Translations under genes and position numbers: made by a program
From: Pseudoselenomonas ruminantium
Lineage (GTDB): Bacteria > Bacillota > Negativicutes > Selenomonadales > Selenomonadaceae
Direction of reading: 5' to 3'
Length of the DNA stretch: 64,000 nucleotides
Assembly: GCF_900113715.1 (NCBI RefSeq)
Contig: NZ_FOQK01000010.1
Location: 45,682 to 109,681 of the forward strand
Notes under the pieces: generated by a model
The model's input: only the letters and a program-made list of their open reading frames with translations
What the model was told of the DNA's origin: nothing
The model's database searches: none
Shown here: positions 52,183 through 60,867 of the stretch, in pieces
Layout of the letters: each line of letters starts with the position of its first letter
Position numbering within the stretch: position 1 is the first letter of the stretch

Positions 52183-52252
52183 AGGGAGAACCTCCTAAAA
52201 AAGACAGATGAATGCGGACACTTGCTTATATTTTATTGGGAATAGACAGCAG

Positions 52253-52696
52253 TCAGTTCTGCTCCAGGGCCATGATCTTGTTCACGCGGCGCTCATGACG
52301 GCCGCCCTCGAACTCCGTCTCAACCCAGGCGCGGACGATCTCGCCAGCCGGACCAAAGCCCGTGACGCGGCCACCCATCGCGAGCACATTGGCATTGTTG
52401 TGCTGACGCGACATCTTAGCCGAGTAGACATCGCTGCAAAGTGCGCAGCGGATTCCCTTGACCTTGTTGCAGGCAATGCTGATGCCGATGCCCGTACCGC
52501 AAAGCGCAATGCCACGGTCGGATTTTCCCGAGACGACATCCGCGCAAATCTTCTCGGCGATATCGGGATAGTCGACCGACTCCGTGCCGAAGGTACCGAC
52601 ATCTGTCACCTCAATGTCGCCGTATTCCTTGAGGACCATCTTGACTTCTTCTTTGAGCTGGACAGCGCCGTGATCACTGCCGATGGTAATTTTCAT
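52253..52696 (-). CDS. rpiB: Ribose-5-phosphate isomerase B
   Basis: 147 residues. KITIGSDHGAVQLKEEVKMV, GKSDRGIALCGTGIGISIAC with the catalytic Cys, and NNANVLAMGGRVTG. It interconverts ribose 5-phosphate and ribulose 5-phosphate. First gene of the rpiB-glyA-upp-ychF set. Confidence 0.96.
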   Translation of the reverse strand: MKITIGSDHGAVQLKEEVKMVLKEYGDIEVTDVGTFGTESVDYPDIAEKICADVVSGKSDRGIALCGTGIGISIACNKVKGIRCALCSDVYSAKMSRQHNNANVLAMGGRVTGFGPAGEIVRAWVETEFEGGRHERRVNKIMALEQN

Positions 52697-52760
52697 GCTT
52701 ACCCTCCACCTTTCTTACATACTAACTTTTATTGTATCATAAGCCCACCGAAAAAAATAG

Positions 52761-52791
52761 AAGTCTGCGATTTTTCTCGCAGACTTCTATC
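52761..52791. terminator. Strong bidirectional hairpin terminator
   Basis: AGAAGTCTGCGA and TCGCAGACTTCT around a TTTTTC loop, upstream of rpiB and before the small peptide locus. Confidence 0.75.
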
Positions 52792-52824
52792 TATAAATCA
52801 TGTATACAGCAACATATGAGGTTA

Positions 52825-52854
52825 TTGCTATTCCAATAACACTTATAGTATACT
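52825..52854 (+). promoter_or_regulatory. Promoter of the 52.9-kb small peptide
   Basis: TTGCTA (52825-52830), 18-base spacer, TATACT (52849-52854). Predicted start about 52861, leaving a leader of about 54 bases that can fold (GGCTACCGAACGGTGGC). Confidence 0.68.
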
Positions 52855-52914
52855 CTCGTCATGGCTACCGAACGGTGGCGGTAAATCTATGGCCCTGGGA
52901 AGGGGCGCTGAACC

Positions 52915-52983
52915 ATGAGTAGATATGACTTTTATCTGATACTGATTCTAGTTCTGGCGCTTGTACTAACCATAAAGTCATAA
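52915..52983 (+). CDS. Small hydrophobic peptide, candidate type I toxin
   Basis: 22 residues: MSRYDFYLILILVLALVLTI then KS. A short polar start, one membrane helix and a lysine end. GGAAGGGG lies nine or more bases before the ATG. It has its own promoter, a hairpin right after the stop, and a convergent RNA whose promoter (TTGCGA-17-TATAAT) is near consensus. Family not recognised; similar to several short type I toxins of Firmicutes in size and form. Confidence 0.6.
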   Translation: MSRYDFYLILILVLALVLTIKS

Positions 52984-53074
52984 GAAAAGCCGCCTGAAGA
53001 CGTCCAATCAGAAGGCGGCGATTCTTACTCGTTGTTAACTCTGTAGGGCTGACCGTCACCGGTAGCCTTTTACT
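52978..53074 (-). ncRNA. Candidate convergent antitoxin RNA
   Basis: From TTGCGA (53109-53104), 17 bases, TATAAT (53086-53081), start about 53074. It ends at the hairpin GCCGCCT/AGGCGGC (52989-53019) with TTTTCTT on the minus strand, overlapping the 3' end of the peptide gene. It contains the complement of GGGCTGACC (53047-53055), a shortened repeat of the peptide ribosome region GGGGCGCTGAACC (52902-52914), as in Fst-type loci. Confidence 0.6.
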
Positions 53075-53127
53075 ATGTCCATTATAACGCCATTATACAA
53101 ATTTCGCAAAGAAAATATTCGTTTTAT

Positions 53128-55917
53128 TCAACTGACCAGCATGACCGCCTGATTCTCGCCGAGCCGGAAGGACAGTTCCCCCTTTTTGACGGTTGCCTGC
53201 AGACCGGAAAGCTGGTCTTTGAGCACCGTACCCTCTGGGGCTGCCACTTTGAAGGTCACTTGCTGGGCTTTGCCATTGTTCAGTGCTACGACACCAATCT
53301 TGCCCGAGCCATCGACGGCCGTGCGCTGATACGCATAGATGTTGTCCTTGGCGGCAAGGGTTGCAAGGCCGCCGAGGGCAAAGACGTTCTTGTTGTTGTT
53401 GCGGGCTGCAATGGCTTTCTTATAGAAGGCCTGCAAGTCCTTATCCTCTTTGCCCCACGGGAACGTACGACGGCAATCGGGGTCTTTGGAGCCGAAACTT
53501 CCGGCTTCATCGCCGTAGTAAATGGTCGGCATGCCCGGATAGCCGAGCTCGAAAGCCGCCGCCATCTTGAGCCGCGCCTTGCCCAGCGCATAGTCAAAAT
53601 CGCGCCGCGTCGGCTGGAGCACATTGTCCTTGCCATTTCCATAGAGATAGATGGCCCGTGCCGTATCGTGCGAATCGACGATATTCATCAGGTTGTAAAG
53701 GGCCTCCTGCGGATAGTTCTGCCGCAGCTGCGTGAGCACGTCATCGGCGTCCTGCGCCTTGCCGCCCATCACGAACTGGCCGATGGCATCGGACAGCTTA
53801 TAGTTCATGACTGAATCCATCGTATCCCCCAGGAAGAACTGCGAGCCATCCTGCCAGATCTCGGCCAGGAGCAGCGGTGTATCGCCAGTCTGCGTCTTTA
53901 CCGCTTTGACCGCATCACGCGTCTTGGCCCAGAACCCCGGCGGTACTTCCTTGGCCACATCGAGCCGCCAGCCCGACAGGCCGTAGTCGAACCACTTGAT
54001 CATGACACCCTTGTCGCCTGCGCGGCCATAGAGCAGATAGTCCCCCAGGTCCGTGTGGGCAGGCGTCTTCGCATCGTAGCCCGGATAGTCCTTGTCGCGG
54101 AACGGTGCGAGACTCGAGAAGCCCTGCCAGCAATGGTAGTCGTACTTCGCGCCCATCTCGTCACGTCCCTTGACGTTGCGGATATCGAACCAATCCTCCC
54201 AATGGTAGGGCGAGAATACCTGCCCCTCAGCCTCCAGCTGCTTCCTGGCTTCGGCCTTGGCCGCTGCCAGCGTCAGCCCCTGCGTATTCTGCAGGTCATA
54301 GATGCGGCTCCAATACTCATAAGCGCCGACGGTCGGATACTTGCCATAGCGGTCAAAGTATACCGAGTCATCGCCCACATGATTGTAGACACCATCCATG
54401 ATGAGATGCATGCCGCGCTTCTTCATCTCGGCCGTCAGCGTCTGCAGGGCCTTGAAATCGCCGAGCAACGGATCGATGGCGTTATAGTCGCGCGCATCAT
54501 AGCGATGATTCGACGAAGCAGCATAGACAGGATTCAGATAGATGGCCGTGATGCCCAGCCCCTTGAGATAATCGAGCTTCTTGGTGATGCCGGCAATGTC
54601 GCCGCCAAAGAAATCGTTGCAATCCCACGCATCACCATCGGCCGCCCCGGCCCCGGAATTGGCTGGCAGGTCCGTCCAGGCGCGATGCTGCACGGGCTGG
54701 CTGCCACGGGCCGTCGTGCGCGCGTTGTCGATGGACGGATCCCCATCGAAGAAGCGGTCGGGGAAGATCTGGTAGCAGACGGCTTCCTTGGCCCAGGCCG
54801 GCGTCTCAAAGCCCTTCTTATAGGCCGTTACCTGGAAGTATTTCGTCCCAGCCAGCTTCAGCTCCCCCGTACCGCCCGTCTTGGTATCATCGCCATACTC
54901 TTTCGTATCGTTGAGCACGAATTTGTAGCCATAGATGCCATAGCTCTGCGGCGTAAAGCTGCCCTGCCAGATATCCTGTCCATCCTTGGTACCGATTTTC
55001 TGCATGGGATAATAGGCCGTTTGCCCCGCCTCGTAGTCCGGGTTGTACTCATCGCCACCCTTGGCCGTCATCGCGGCCTTGGTGACCATGATCTTCACCC
55101 CAGACACATCACCGGCTCCCGTGCGGAGTTTAAGCGTCACGGGCGTCCCTTCTTCCACCGCGCCCCAGGGGCCGCGCTCCTCCTTGTTCCAGCTGTCATG
55201 GGAGACTTTATCTGCGCGAATGCTGCCATCATCGGCGATGATGCGCTTTTTCGCCGCATCGTAGTAGAACGTGACCCATGCAGGCTTTTCGATACGGATG
55301 GTCTGCGTGACCGGTGACTGGCCGGCCTGAGCGACCTTGACCGTGTAGTCGCCAGCTGCGACCTTGGCTTCCATCTGATAAAGGCCCGCCAGCATCAGGT
55401 CATGCATCGTGCCGCCTGCGTCCGCAATCCCGGAAATCACCGGCAGCTCGTTTTCCGCCAGCATCTTGTAGTTCTGGCTGTCAGCGATGCGATGCGTCTT
55501 ATCGTTATAGTAGAAGGTGACCGTCCCGGGCTTCTCAAGGGTCAAGGAGACATTGGCACCGTCCGCGATGCCATTCAAGCCATAGTTCTCGGCCCAGCTG
55601 CCGTTGATTGCGACCTTGTAGTTATAGGTGCCCGCCGGCATGTCCTTGATGGTCAGCGCATAAAAATCGTGGCCCAGCGGCGTCATCTTCGTCGCCATAT
55701 CCGACGGTGCCCACTTCGCAGCGGCACCGCCCACCGTTTGCAAATCACCGACCAGCACAACGACCCGCTGGCTGGCAGGCTGCTGTATCTCAGCAGCCTG
55801 TGCCACCGCCAAGCCGCTGGCCGGCAGCAACTCTGGCGGCATAACACAGGGCGAGGCCAACAAGCTAAGCGTCAAAGACATGCCTATGGCCTGCCGCAAA
55901 AAATGTTTGCGATTCAT
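53128..55917 (-). CDS. Secreted GH13 alpha-amylase/neopullulanase with X25-type modules
   Basis: 929 residues. Signal peptide at about 1-42. Two X25-like starch-associated modules (residues about 45-140 and 150-235, each ending in a VTFYYDxxxxRI strand), a further N-terminal module with GELKLAGTKYFQVTAYKKGF, then the GH13 barrel from about 375: YQIFPDRFFDGDPSIDNART, AIYLNPVYAASSNHRYDARD, LIMDGVYNHVGDDSVYFDRY, GWRLDVAKEV (nucleophile Asp), LLLAEIW (acid-base Glu) and NIVDSHDTARA. It cuts alpha-glucans outside the cell. The SLH porin just upstream in the same direction may bring the products in. Confidence 0.92.
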   Translation of the reverse strand: MNRKHFLRQAIGMSLTLSLLASPCVMPPELLPASGLAVAQAAEIQQPASQRVVVLVGDLQTVGGAAAKWAPSDMATKMTPLGHDFYALTIKDMPAGTYNYKVAINGSWAENYGLNGIADGANVSLTLEKPGTVTFYYNDKTHRIADSQNYKMLAENELPVISGIADAGGTMHDLMLAGLYQMEAKVAAGDYTVKVAQAGQSPVTQTIRIEKPAWVTFYYDAAKKRIIADDGSIRADKVSHDSWNKEERGPWGAVEEGTPVTLKLRTGAGDVSGVKIMVTKAAMTAKGGDEYNPDYEAGQTAYYPMQKIGTKDGQDIWQGSFTPQSYGIYGYKFVLNDTKEYGDDTKTGGTGELKLAGTKYFQVTAYKKGFETPAWAKEAVCYQIFPDRFFDGDPSIDNARTTARGSQPVQHRAWTDLPANSGAGAADGDAWDCNDFFGGDIAGITKKLDYLKGLGITAIYLNPVYAASSNHRYDARDYNAIDPLLGDFKALQTLTAEMKKRGMHLIMDGVYNHVGDDSVYFDRYGKYPTVGAYEYWSRIYDLQNTQGLTLAAAKAEARKQLEAEGQVFSPYHWEDWFDIRNVKGRDEMGAKYDYHCWQGFSSLAPFRDKDYPGYDAKTPAHTDLGDYLLYGRAGDKGVMIKWFDYGLSGWRLDVAKEVPPGFWAKTRDAVKAVKTQTGDTPLLLAEIWQDGSQFFLGDTMDSVMNYKLSDAIGQFVMGGKAQDADDVLTQLRQNYPQEALYNLMNIVDSHDTARAIYLYGNGKDNVLQPTRRDFDYALGKARLKMAAAFELGYPGMPTIYYGDEAGSFGSKDPDCRRTFPWGKEDKDLQAFYKKAIAARNNNKNVFALGGLATLAAKDNIYAYQRTAVDGSGKIGVVALNNGKAQQVTFKVAAPEGTVLKDQLSGLQATVKKGELSFRLGENQAVMLVS

Positions 55918-55986
55918 CGAATCCCTCCATAAAAGCTCTCCCCGCCCTGCAGGGAACGGAAAGAGCCTGCTCTTCCATCCAGCGGC

Positions 55987-57390
55987 TTAGAAATGGTAGT
56001 CTACCTGCGTGCGGAATAACGTCCTGTTATATGCCCAGGCCTGGTCATAGCCACGTTTCTGCCGCGAATACAGCGTCTCCCACTCAATATTTTTCGCAGG
56101 GATATATTTGACGCCAAGAATCCAGCCCTTCGTTGCCGACGGCGTCGAGCCCCATTCATCATCACCAGCGAGCTGGCCATTCGCGCCGTATTTGATGTAA
56201 CGGCCATAAACCTGATAGCTGCCCGGTTTATTCAAATCGGTATTGCGGTAATTAAGCCGCAGTCCCAGGCTGTTGTTCTGGAAATCTGCATTCGTCTTTA
56301 CATAATCTGCCAGGAAGCGGAGATCCTTAGCGGCATCGACATAGCCACTGAGGACATACCCATAGCTGCGTTCCACATGCTGGTCGTTCTCTGCATATAC
56401 CGGATCAATGGTCGATATGCCCGTTCCTGCATCCGTATGGATCTTATACCCATTGATCTGCCCGCTGCTATAGACATCGCCCTTGCTCTTGTTGCTCTTA
56501 GCAAAAGCAAGATTGATGCCTGCACAATGGCCAACAGGGCCCCAAGTCCCGACGCCGTACAAGCTTTCTTTGTTCCCGCTCCAGGTCGAAGCCATCCAGA
56601 AACCGCTGGCCGTCAGCTTTGTCCCCGGAATCGGCAGGCCGAACTGGATGCCATCGGACTCATTGCCGAACAGGATATTCTGGCCGCCCAATCCGCGCCA
56701 CGTCCTGCCGACGCTGACCCACAGCTGCGATTTCGGGAACCAGCCATCCGCCCAAATGCGCTGGATGTTGCCATCATGCCCCGACCATGTTTTCTCGCTA
56801 TAATTGCTAAAACCAGTCTCGCCCCGGCGATGTCCATCGTTGTAGCGGCGATTTGTCTCGCTCTGGAACTTCGCCGTCCAATTGTCATTGACCTTGAAGT
56901 CGCCATAGAGATTCAAATAAAACCGGTTATTGGCATGATCTATTTTTTCATTCGTCGTATCCTTATCGTAATCATACTGCGTCCGCACAAAGCCGTGCAG
57001 GTTGACGCGCTCAATAGCCTGTTTGTTTTTCTCGATCTGGGCCGTGTTTTTCTCGACCTGCTTGCGGAGCGTCGCCAGCTCGCCGCCGTACTCGGCCTCA
57101 AGTTTTTCAAGAACAGCCTTGTCAGCAACCGATCCACCGGATTTCTGCATGGCCTTGGCCACAATCGCCGCCATCTCATAGCGCGTCATCGTCCGTCCGC
57201 CTTGGAAGGTATTGTCGCCCATGCCCTCGATGATGCCATCTTTTGCCAGATAGTCCAAAGCTTCATAGGCCCAATGATCCTTCGGCACATCCGTGAAGCT
57301 GTCAGCTGTCGCGGCTAGTGCCGTGCCGCCAAAAGCTGTGCTCATCATCATGCCGGCGAGGATTGCTGCAGTATTCTTGTTGAGTTTCAT
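55987..57390 (-). CDS. SLH-domain outer-membrane porin, likely for maltodextrins
   Basis: 467 residues from the ATG at 57390 (MKLNKNTAAILAGMMMSTAF); AAAGGAAG lies before it. Signal peptide, SLH domain (FTDVPKDHWAYEALDYLAKD, TMTRYEMAAIVAKAMQK), coiled stalk, and a barrel with strands such as WYVSVGRTWRGLGG-like LWVSVGRTWRGLGGQNILFG, ending RTQVDYHF. Only distantly related to the three porins at 37-42 kb. Its place between the secreted amylase and the alpha-glucoside operon suggests a role in glucan uptake; this is inference. Confidence 0.88.
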   Translation of the reverse strand: MKLNKNTAAILAGMMMSTAFGGTALAATADSFTDVPKDHWAYEALDYLAKDGIIEGMGDNTFQGGRTMTRYEMAAIVAKAMQKSGGSVADKAVLEKLEAEYGGELATLRKQVEKNTAQIEKNKQAIERVNLHGFVRTQYDYDKDTTNEKIDHANNRFYLNLYGDFKVNDNWTAKFQSETNRRYNDGHRRGETGFSNYSEKTWSGHDGNIQRIWADGWFPKSQLWVSVGRTWRGLGGQNILFGNESDGIQFGLPIPGTKLTASGFWMASTWSGNKESLYGVGTWGPVGHCAGINLAFAKSNKSKGDVYSSGQINGYKIHTDAGTGISTIDPVYAENDQHVERSYGYVLSGYVDAAKDLRFLADYVKTNADFQNNSLGLRLNYRNTDLNKPGSYQVYGRYIKYGANGQLAGDDEWGSTPSATKGWILGVKYIPAKNIEWETLYSRQKRGYDQAWAYNRTLFRTQVDYHF

Positions 57391-57477
57391 TGTCCAAAAA
57401 CTTCCTTTCGCATCACATTGCATTATTCCGCAGTATATTCTGCAGTTCTTGAATTTTCACACAATTATCGATTAAGG

Positions 57478-57508
57478 GGAAGAGGCTTTGGGGTAAAGCC
57501 TCTTCATA
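57478..57508 (-). terminator. Hairpin terminator after the HAD gene region
   Basis: GAAGAGGCTTT and AAAGCCTCTTC around GGGGT. A second hairpin (GGAGC...GCTCC) lies at 57538-57556, right behind the HAD phosphatase gene. Confidence 0.6.
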
Positions 57509-57573
57509 TGTTCATATGTAGGAATATGAGGGTATAGGGAGCCGGGGAAGCTCCCTCCTCAGGGGAAACGAAT

Positions 57574-58347
57574 TCAGAGGTTGGCCTCAAGCATCATGCC
57601 GACGCCTTGATAGACCTTACGTGCCTTGGCCTGGATGGCCTCGCGCGCCGTATCCACAGTAAAACCATTGAACGCTTCAATCATCGGCAGGTCGTTGATC
57701 TCATCGCCGATGGAGAAGACCTCCGGCTCCGCCCAGCCCATCAGATCGATGAGTTTGCGGATGCCCTGCTCCTTGCTGATGCCCTTCGGTGTGACATCGA
57801 CGCTGCAGCGGTTGGGATAGGCATGCACCACATCACCAAAGCGCGCATTGAGCTTCTTGCTGACCTCCAGCGCCTCGCCGGCCTCAGGGTAGCCCAGCGA
57901 GAACTGGTGGATCTGCGGCAGGCTCAGGATATCGTCCTCCGTGATTTCCACGATGGCAAAATCCCACTGCTTCGCCTCCCGCGAAATCCAGGAGCCTTCA
58001 CGCTCATGATATAGATAGGTCGTATCCGCAGCCGAAAAGGCGAAATGGAACGAACGGCAGACGCCGGGGTCCTTTACCATCTCCGCCAGCACCGGCAGCG
58101 GGATATCCCCCTGCCAGAGCGGCGTGCCATCGGCACGGCAGATGAGACCGCCATTGTTGCAGACTGCATAGTCCGACTCGATGCCGTAGTATTTAAGCTG
58201 CGGCGCCAGCATGCCGTAGTCACGCCCCGTGACTACACCAAACTTGTTGCCGGCTGCCCGCCAGCGGCGAACGCCCTCGGCATCCGCCCGCGAAATCTCT
58301 TCATTGCGGAATAAGGTTCCGTCGTAATCACTGGCAGCAATCTTCAT
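57574..58347 (-). CDS. Cof-type HAD-superfamily phosphatase
   Basis: 257 residues. Motif I DYDGTLFRNEEI, a cap with C2 layout, motif III-like lysine in VTPKGISKEQGIRKLIDLMG, and motif IV FSIGDEINDLPMIEAFNGFT. Such enzymes dephosphorylate sugar phosphates. It overlaps the GH13 gene by four bases (ATGA) as last gene of the alpha-glucoside PTS operon, so it may act on a sugar phosphate from that pathway. Confidence 0.92.
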   Translation of the reverse strand: MKIAASDYDGTLFRNEEISRADAEGVRRWRAAGNKFGVVTGRDYGMLAPQLKYYGIESDYAVCNNGGLICRADGTPLWQGDIPLPVLAEMVKDPGVCRSFHFAFSAADTTYLYHEREGSWISREAKQWDFAIVEITEDDILSLPQIHQFSLGYPEAGEALEVSKKLNARFGDVVHAYPNRCSVDVTPKGISKEQGIRKLIDLMGWAEPEVFSIGDEINDLPMIEAFNGFTVDTAREAIQAKARKVYQGVGMMLEANL

Positions 58348-60050
58348 TGGCCCTGCCCCTCCTTTCGTGCCGTACGGCCCAGATAGCAGACTGCCTCATA
58401 AGGACGCAGCTTGCCTCTCTTGCTGTCCGGCTGTGTTTCTATGATCACCCGTGCTTCCTCTGGCAGTTCTGCCGCATAGACTGTCTCCTTGCCAGTGAAG
58501 TTCACCACGGTAAGCACTTCCTGCCCGCCCCAGCGGCGGCGGAAGGCATAGACATCTTCCCGCTCCGTCAGGACTTCCTCATAGCTGCCCTGCTGCAACA
58601 CCTGCGCCGCAGCGCCCTCACGGCGCAGACGGCTGATCCGGCGGTAGAAGGACAGCACCGAGTCTTCGTCTTCGGCCTCGCTTTCGACGCAGCAGCGCGC
58701 ATAGTCTTCATGGACAGGCAGCCAGGGCTGCCCCTCCGTGAAGCCGGCCTGACGGCCGCGCGTCCACTGCATCGGCGTGCGTGCATTGTCACGGCTGTAC
58801 CGGTGGACCAGGCGCAGCGCATCGCTTTCGCTGCGGCCCTCGGCCAATGCCAGTTCATACTGCCCCTGGGAAGAAATATCATCATAATCTGCAATCGAGC
58901 CCCAGGCCACATTGTCCATGCCCAGCTCCTGGCCCTCGTAGATGAACGGCGTACCCCGCAGGGTGAACAGCAGCGTCGCGATGGCTTTGGCCGTGACCTG
59001 CGGATCAGCGTCATCGGGGAAGAAATGGCGCACGCAGCGGAGCTGGTCGTGATTCTCGAAGAAGACCGGATACCAGCCGTTCTCCGCGGTGGCCAGCTGG
59101 CTGGCCGTGAGGCTCCGCTTGAGCTCAGGAATGAGCTCCGGCTTCCAGCCCGTACCGCGGCACCAGATCTCGCCATCAGGGAATTCCAGGTTCACATGGC
59201 TGAACTCGAAGAGCATATCAAATGCCCCTTGCTCTCCGACCCAGTCCTTGAGCTCCTCCGGGCCGACGCCATTGGCCTCAGCGACGGTGAAGATATCGTG
59301 CCCGTCAAACACCTCACGGCGGAATTCCTGCAGGAAATCGAGGATTCCCGGCGTATTGGCAATCATCGAATGCACATTGACCATGCCGTCACTGCTGTCC
59401 GGCTCGCCGTCGGCGAAAACCGCCGGCTTCTTGATGTAGACGATGGCATCGATGCGGAAGCCGCCTACGCCCTTGTCGAGCCAGAAGTTGGCGGCCGCAT
59501 AGAGGGCCTGCCGGACCGCAGGATTTTCCCAGTTGAGATCCGGCTGGGCTGCAGCGAAGGTATGCAGATAGTACTGCTGCCGCTCCTCGCACCAGGTCCA
59601 GGCACTGCCGCCAAAAATGGAGCGCCAGTTGGTCGGTGCAGAGCCATCCGGCTTGGCATCGCGCCAGATATACCAGTCGGCCTTGCTGTTGTCACGGCTG
59701 GACTTCGACTCGATAAACCACGCATGCTTGTCCGACGTGTGGTTATAGACCAAGTCCATGACAATGCGGATATCGCGTTTCTTCGCCGCAGCGATAAGCT
59801 CCTCCATATCGGCCATCGTGCCATACGACGGGTCGATGGCCGTATAGTCGGCGATGTCATAGCCGTTGTCCACCATCGGCGAGGAATAGACCGGCGTGAG
59901 CCAGATGGCACCGACGCCGAGTGTCTTCAGGTAGTCGAGTTTCCGCGTGATGCCAGGGATATCGCCCTGGCCGCTGCCAGTCGTATCGAGAAAGCTTTTG
60001 GGATAGACCTGGTAGACGACGGTCTTCTGCCACCATTGCAAATCTTTCAT
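58344..60050 (-). CDS. Cytosolic GH13 alpha-glucosidase (oligo-1,6-glucosidase / TreC-like)
   Basis: 568 residues, no signal peptide. WWQKTVVYQVYPKSFLDTTG at the start, IVMDLVYNHTSDKHAWFIES, VGGFRIDAI (nucleophile Asp), a Glu in FTVAEANG (acid-base) and FFENHDQLRCVRHF. This is the GH13_31-type group with oligo-1,6-glucosidases, alpha-glucosidases and phospho-glucosidases such as TreC. Together with the PTS EIICBA it probably hydrolyses an imported, phosphorylated alpha-glucoside (maltose, isomaltose or trehalose 6'-phosphate). Confidence 0.9.
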   Translation of the reverse strand: MKDLQWWQKTVVYQVYPKSFLDTTGSGQGDIPGITRKLDYLKTLGVGAIWLTPVYSSPMVDNGYDIADYTAIDPSYGTMADMEELIAAAKKRDIRIVMDLVYNHTSDKHAWFIESKSSRDNSKADWYIWRDAKPDGSAPTNWRSIFGGSAWTWCEERQQYYLHTFAAAQPDLNWENPAVRQALYAAANFWLDKGVGGFRIDAIVYIKKPAVFADGEPDSSDGMVNVHSMIANTPGILDFLQEFRREVFDGHDIFTVAEANGVGPEELKDWVGEQGAFDMLFEFSHVNLEFPDGEIWCRGTGWKPELIPELKRSLTASQLATAENGWYPVFFENHDQLRCVRHFFPDDADPQVTAKAIATLLFTLRGTPFIYEGQELGMDNVAWGSIADYDDISSQGQYELALAEGRSESDALRLVHRYSRDNARTPMQWTRGRQAGFTEGQPWLPVHEDYARCCVESEAEDEDSVLSFYRRISRLRREGAAAQVLQQGSYEEVLTEREDVYAFRRRWGGQEVLTVVNFTGKETVYAAELPEEARVIIETQPDSKRGKLRPYEAVCYLGRTARKEGQGQ

Positions 60051-60081
60051 GATAAATCTTTCCTTTATGGGTCGTTGCCGG

Positions 60082-60867
60082 TCAGAATGTCAGAACCGGG
60101 GTTTCACTTGCCGCAACCGTCTGGTCCGGCTTCTTCTTCATCTGCGGATAATCTGCCGAGTTCGTCACTGCCATGATGACCGTCGTCTGATAGCCGGCAT
60201 CACGGATGACCTGCGGGTCGAAGCGGATAAGCGGCTCGCCCTGCTTGACATGCGCCCCCTGCGTCGTCAGCAACTGGAAGCCACGGCCATTGAGCTTGAC
60301 CGTATCGATGCCGATATGGATCAAAAGCTCTGCACCATTGGCAAAGCGCAAGCCGATAGCATGCAGGCTCTCTTCCATGACCATCGTGACCTCAGCATCG
60401 GCCGGTGCTACGACCGTATCGCCCGTCGGCTCGATAGCTACGCCATCGCCCATCATCTTCTGCGAGAACATATCGTCCTTGACTTCGGACATATCGATGA
60501 GCTGTCCTGAAATGCAGGCATCGAGTTTCATGGAAAGATCCACAGCAGCAGCCGTCTTGGCAGAGGTATCCTCCCCCTCACCCGGTGCGATGGATTCGCC
60601 CTTCAGCAGCGCATCGAAGTAGCCGCGCACCTGCGGTACGGAAAGGCCGACGATTACCTGCACAGCATGACCGTTCTTGACGAGGCCATAGGCACCCGCC
60701 TTCGTGAATTTCGATACCGGTTTTACTTTATCGGGATCGCCAACCGTGACACGCAGGCGCGTTGCACAGTTCGTGACCTCTTTGATGTTCTCCGGGCCGC
60801 CCAGGCAGTCCAGGAATACTTTCGCCTTGATGGCCATAGCATTGCCTGCAAGGCCCATGTCTTCCAT
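60082..60867 (-). CDS. PTS EIIB-EIIA part of alpha-glucoside EIICBA (frame-shifted half)
   Basis: 261 residues if started at the ATG at 60867 (MEDMGLAGNAM). EIIB domain with the phospho-Cys in IKEVTNCATRLRVTV; EIIA(Glc-type) domain with ELLIHIGIDTVKLNGRGFQL holding the active His. The C domain lies in the gene upstream in another frame; one extra A in the AAGAAAAGAAATGG stretch near 60873 explains the split. In relatives all three domains are one protein. If the shift is real, the halves might still work as separate EIIC and EIIBA, but no strong ribosome site stands before 60867. Confidence 0.88.
   Translation of the reverse strand: MEDMGLAGNAMAIKAKVFLDCLGGPENIKEVTNCATRLRVTVGDPDKVKPVSKFTKAGAYGLVKNGHAVQVIVGLSVPQVRGYFDALLKGESIAPGEGEDTSAKTAAAVDLSMKLDACISGQLIDMSEVKDDMFSQKMMGDGVAIEPTGDTVVAPADAEVTMVMEESLHAIGLRFANGAELLIHIGIDTVKLNGRGFQLLTTQGAHVKQGEPLIRFDPQVIRDAGYQTTVIMAVTNSADYPQMKKKPDQTVAASETPVLTF

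Noticed and set aside
54055..55317. Plus-strand open frame of about 420 codons
   Set aside because: Antisense of the secreted amylase; no start signal or domain.
58347..60176. Plus-strand open frame of about 609 codons
   Set aside because: Antisense of the GH13 glucosidase; shadow of strong third-position bias.
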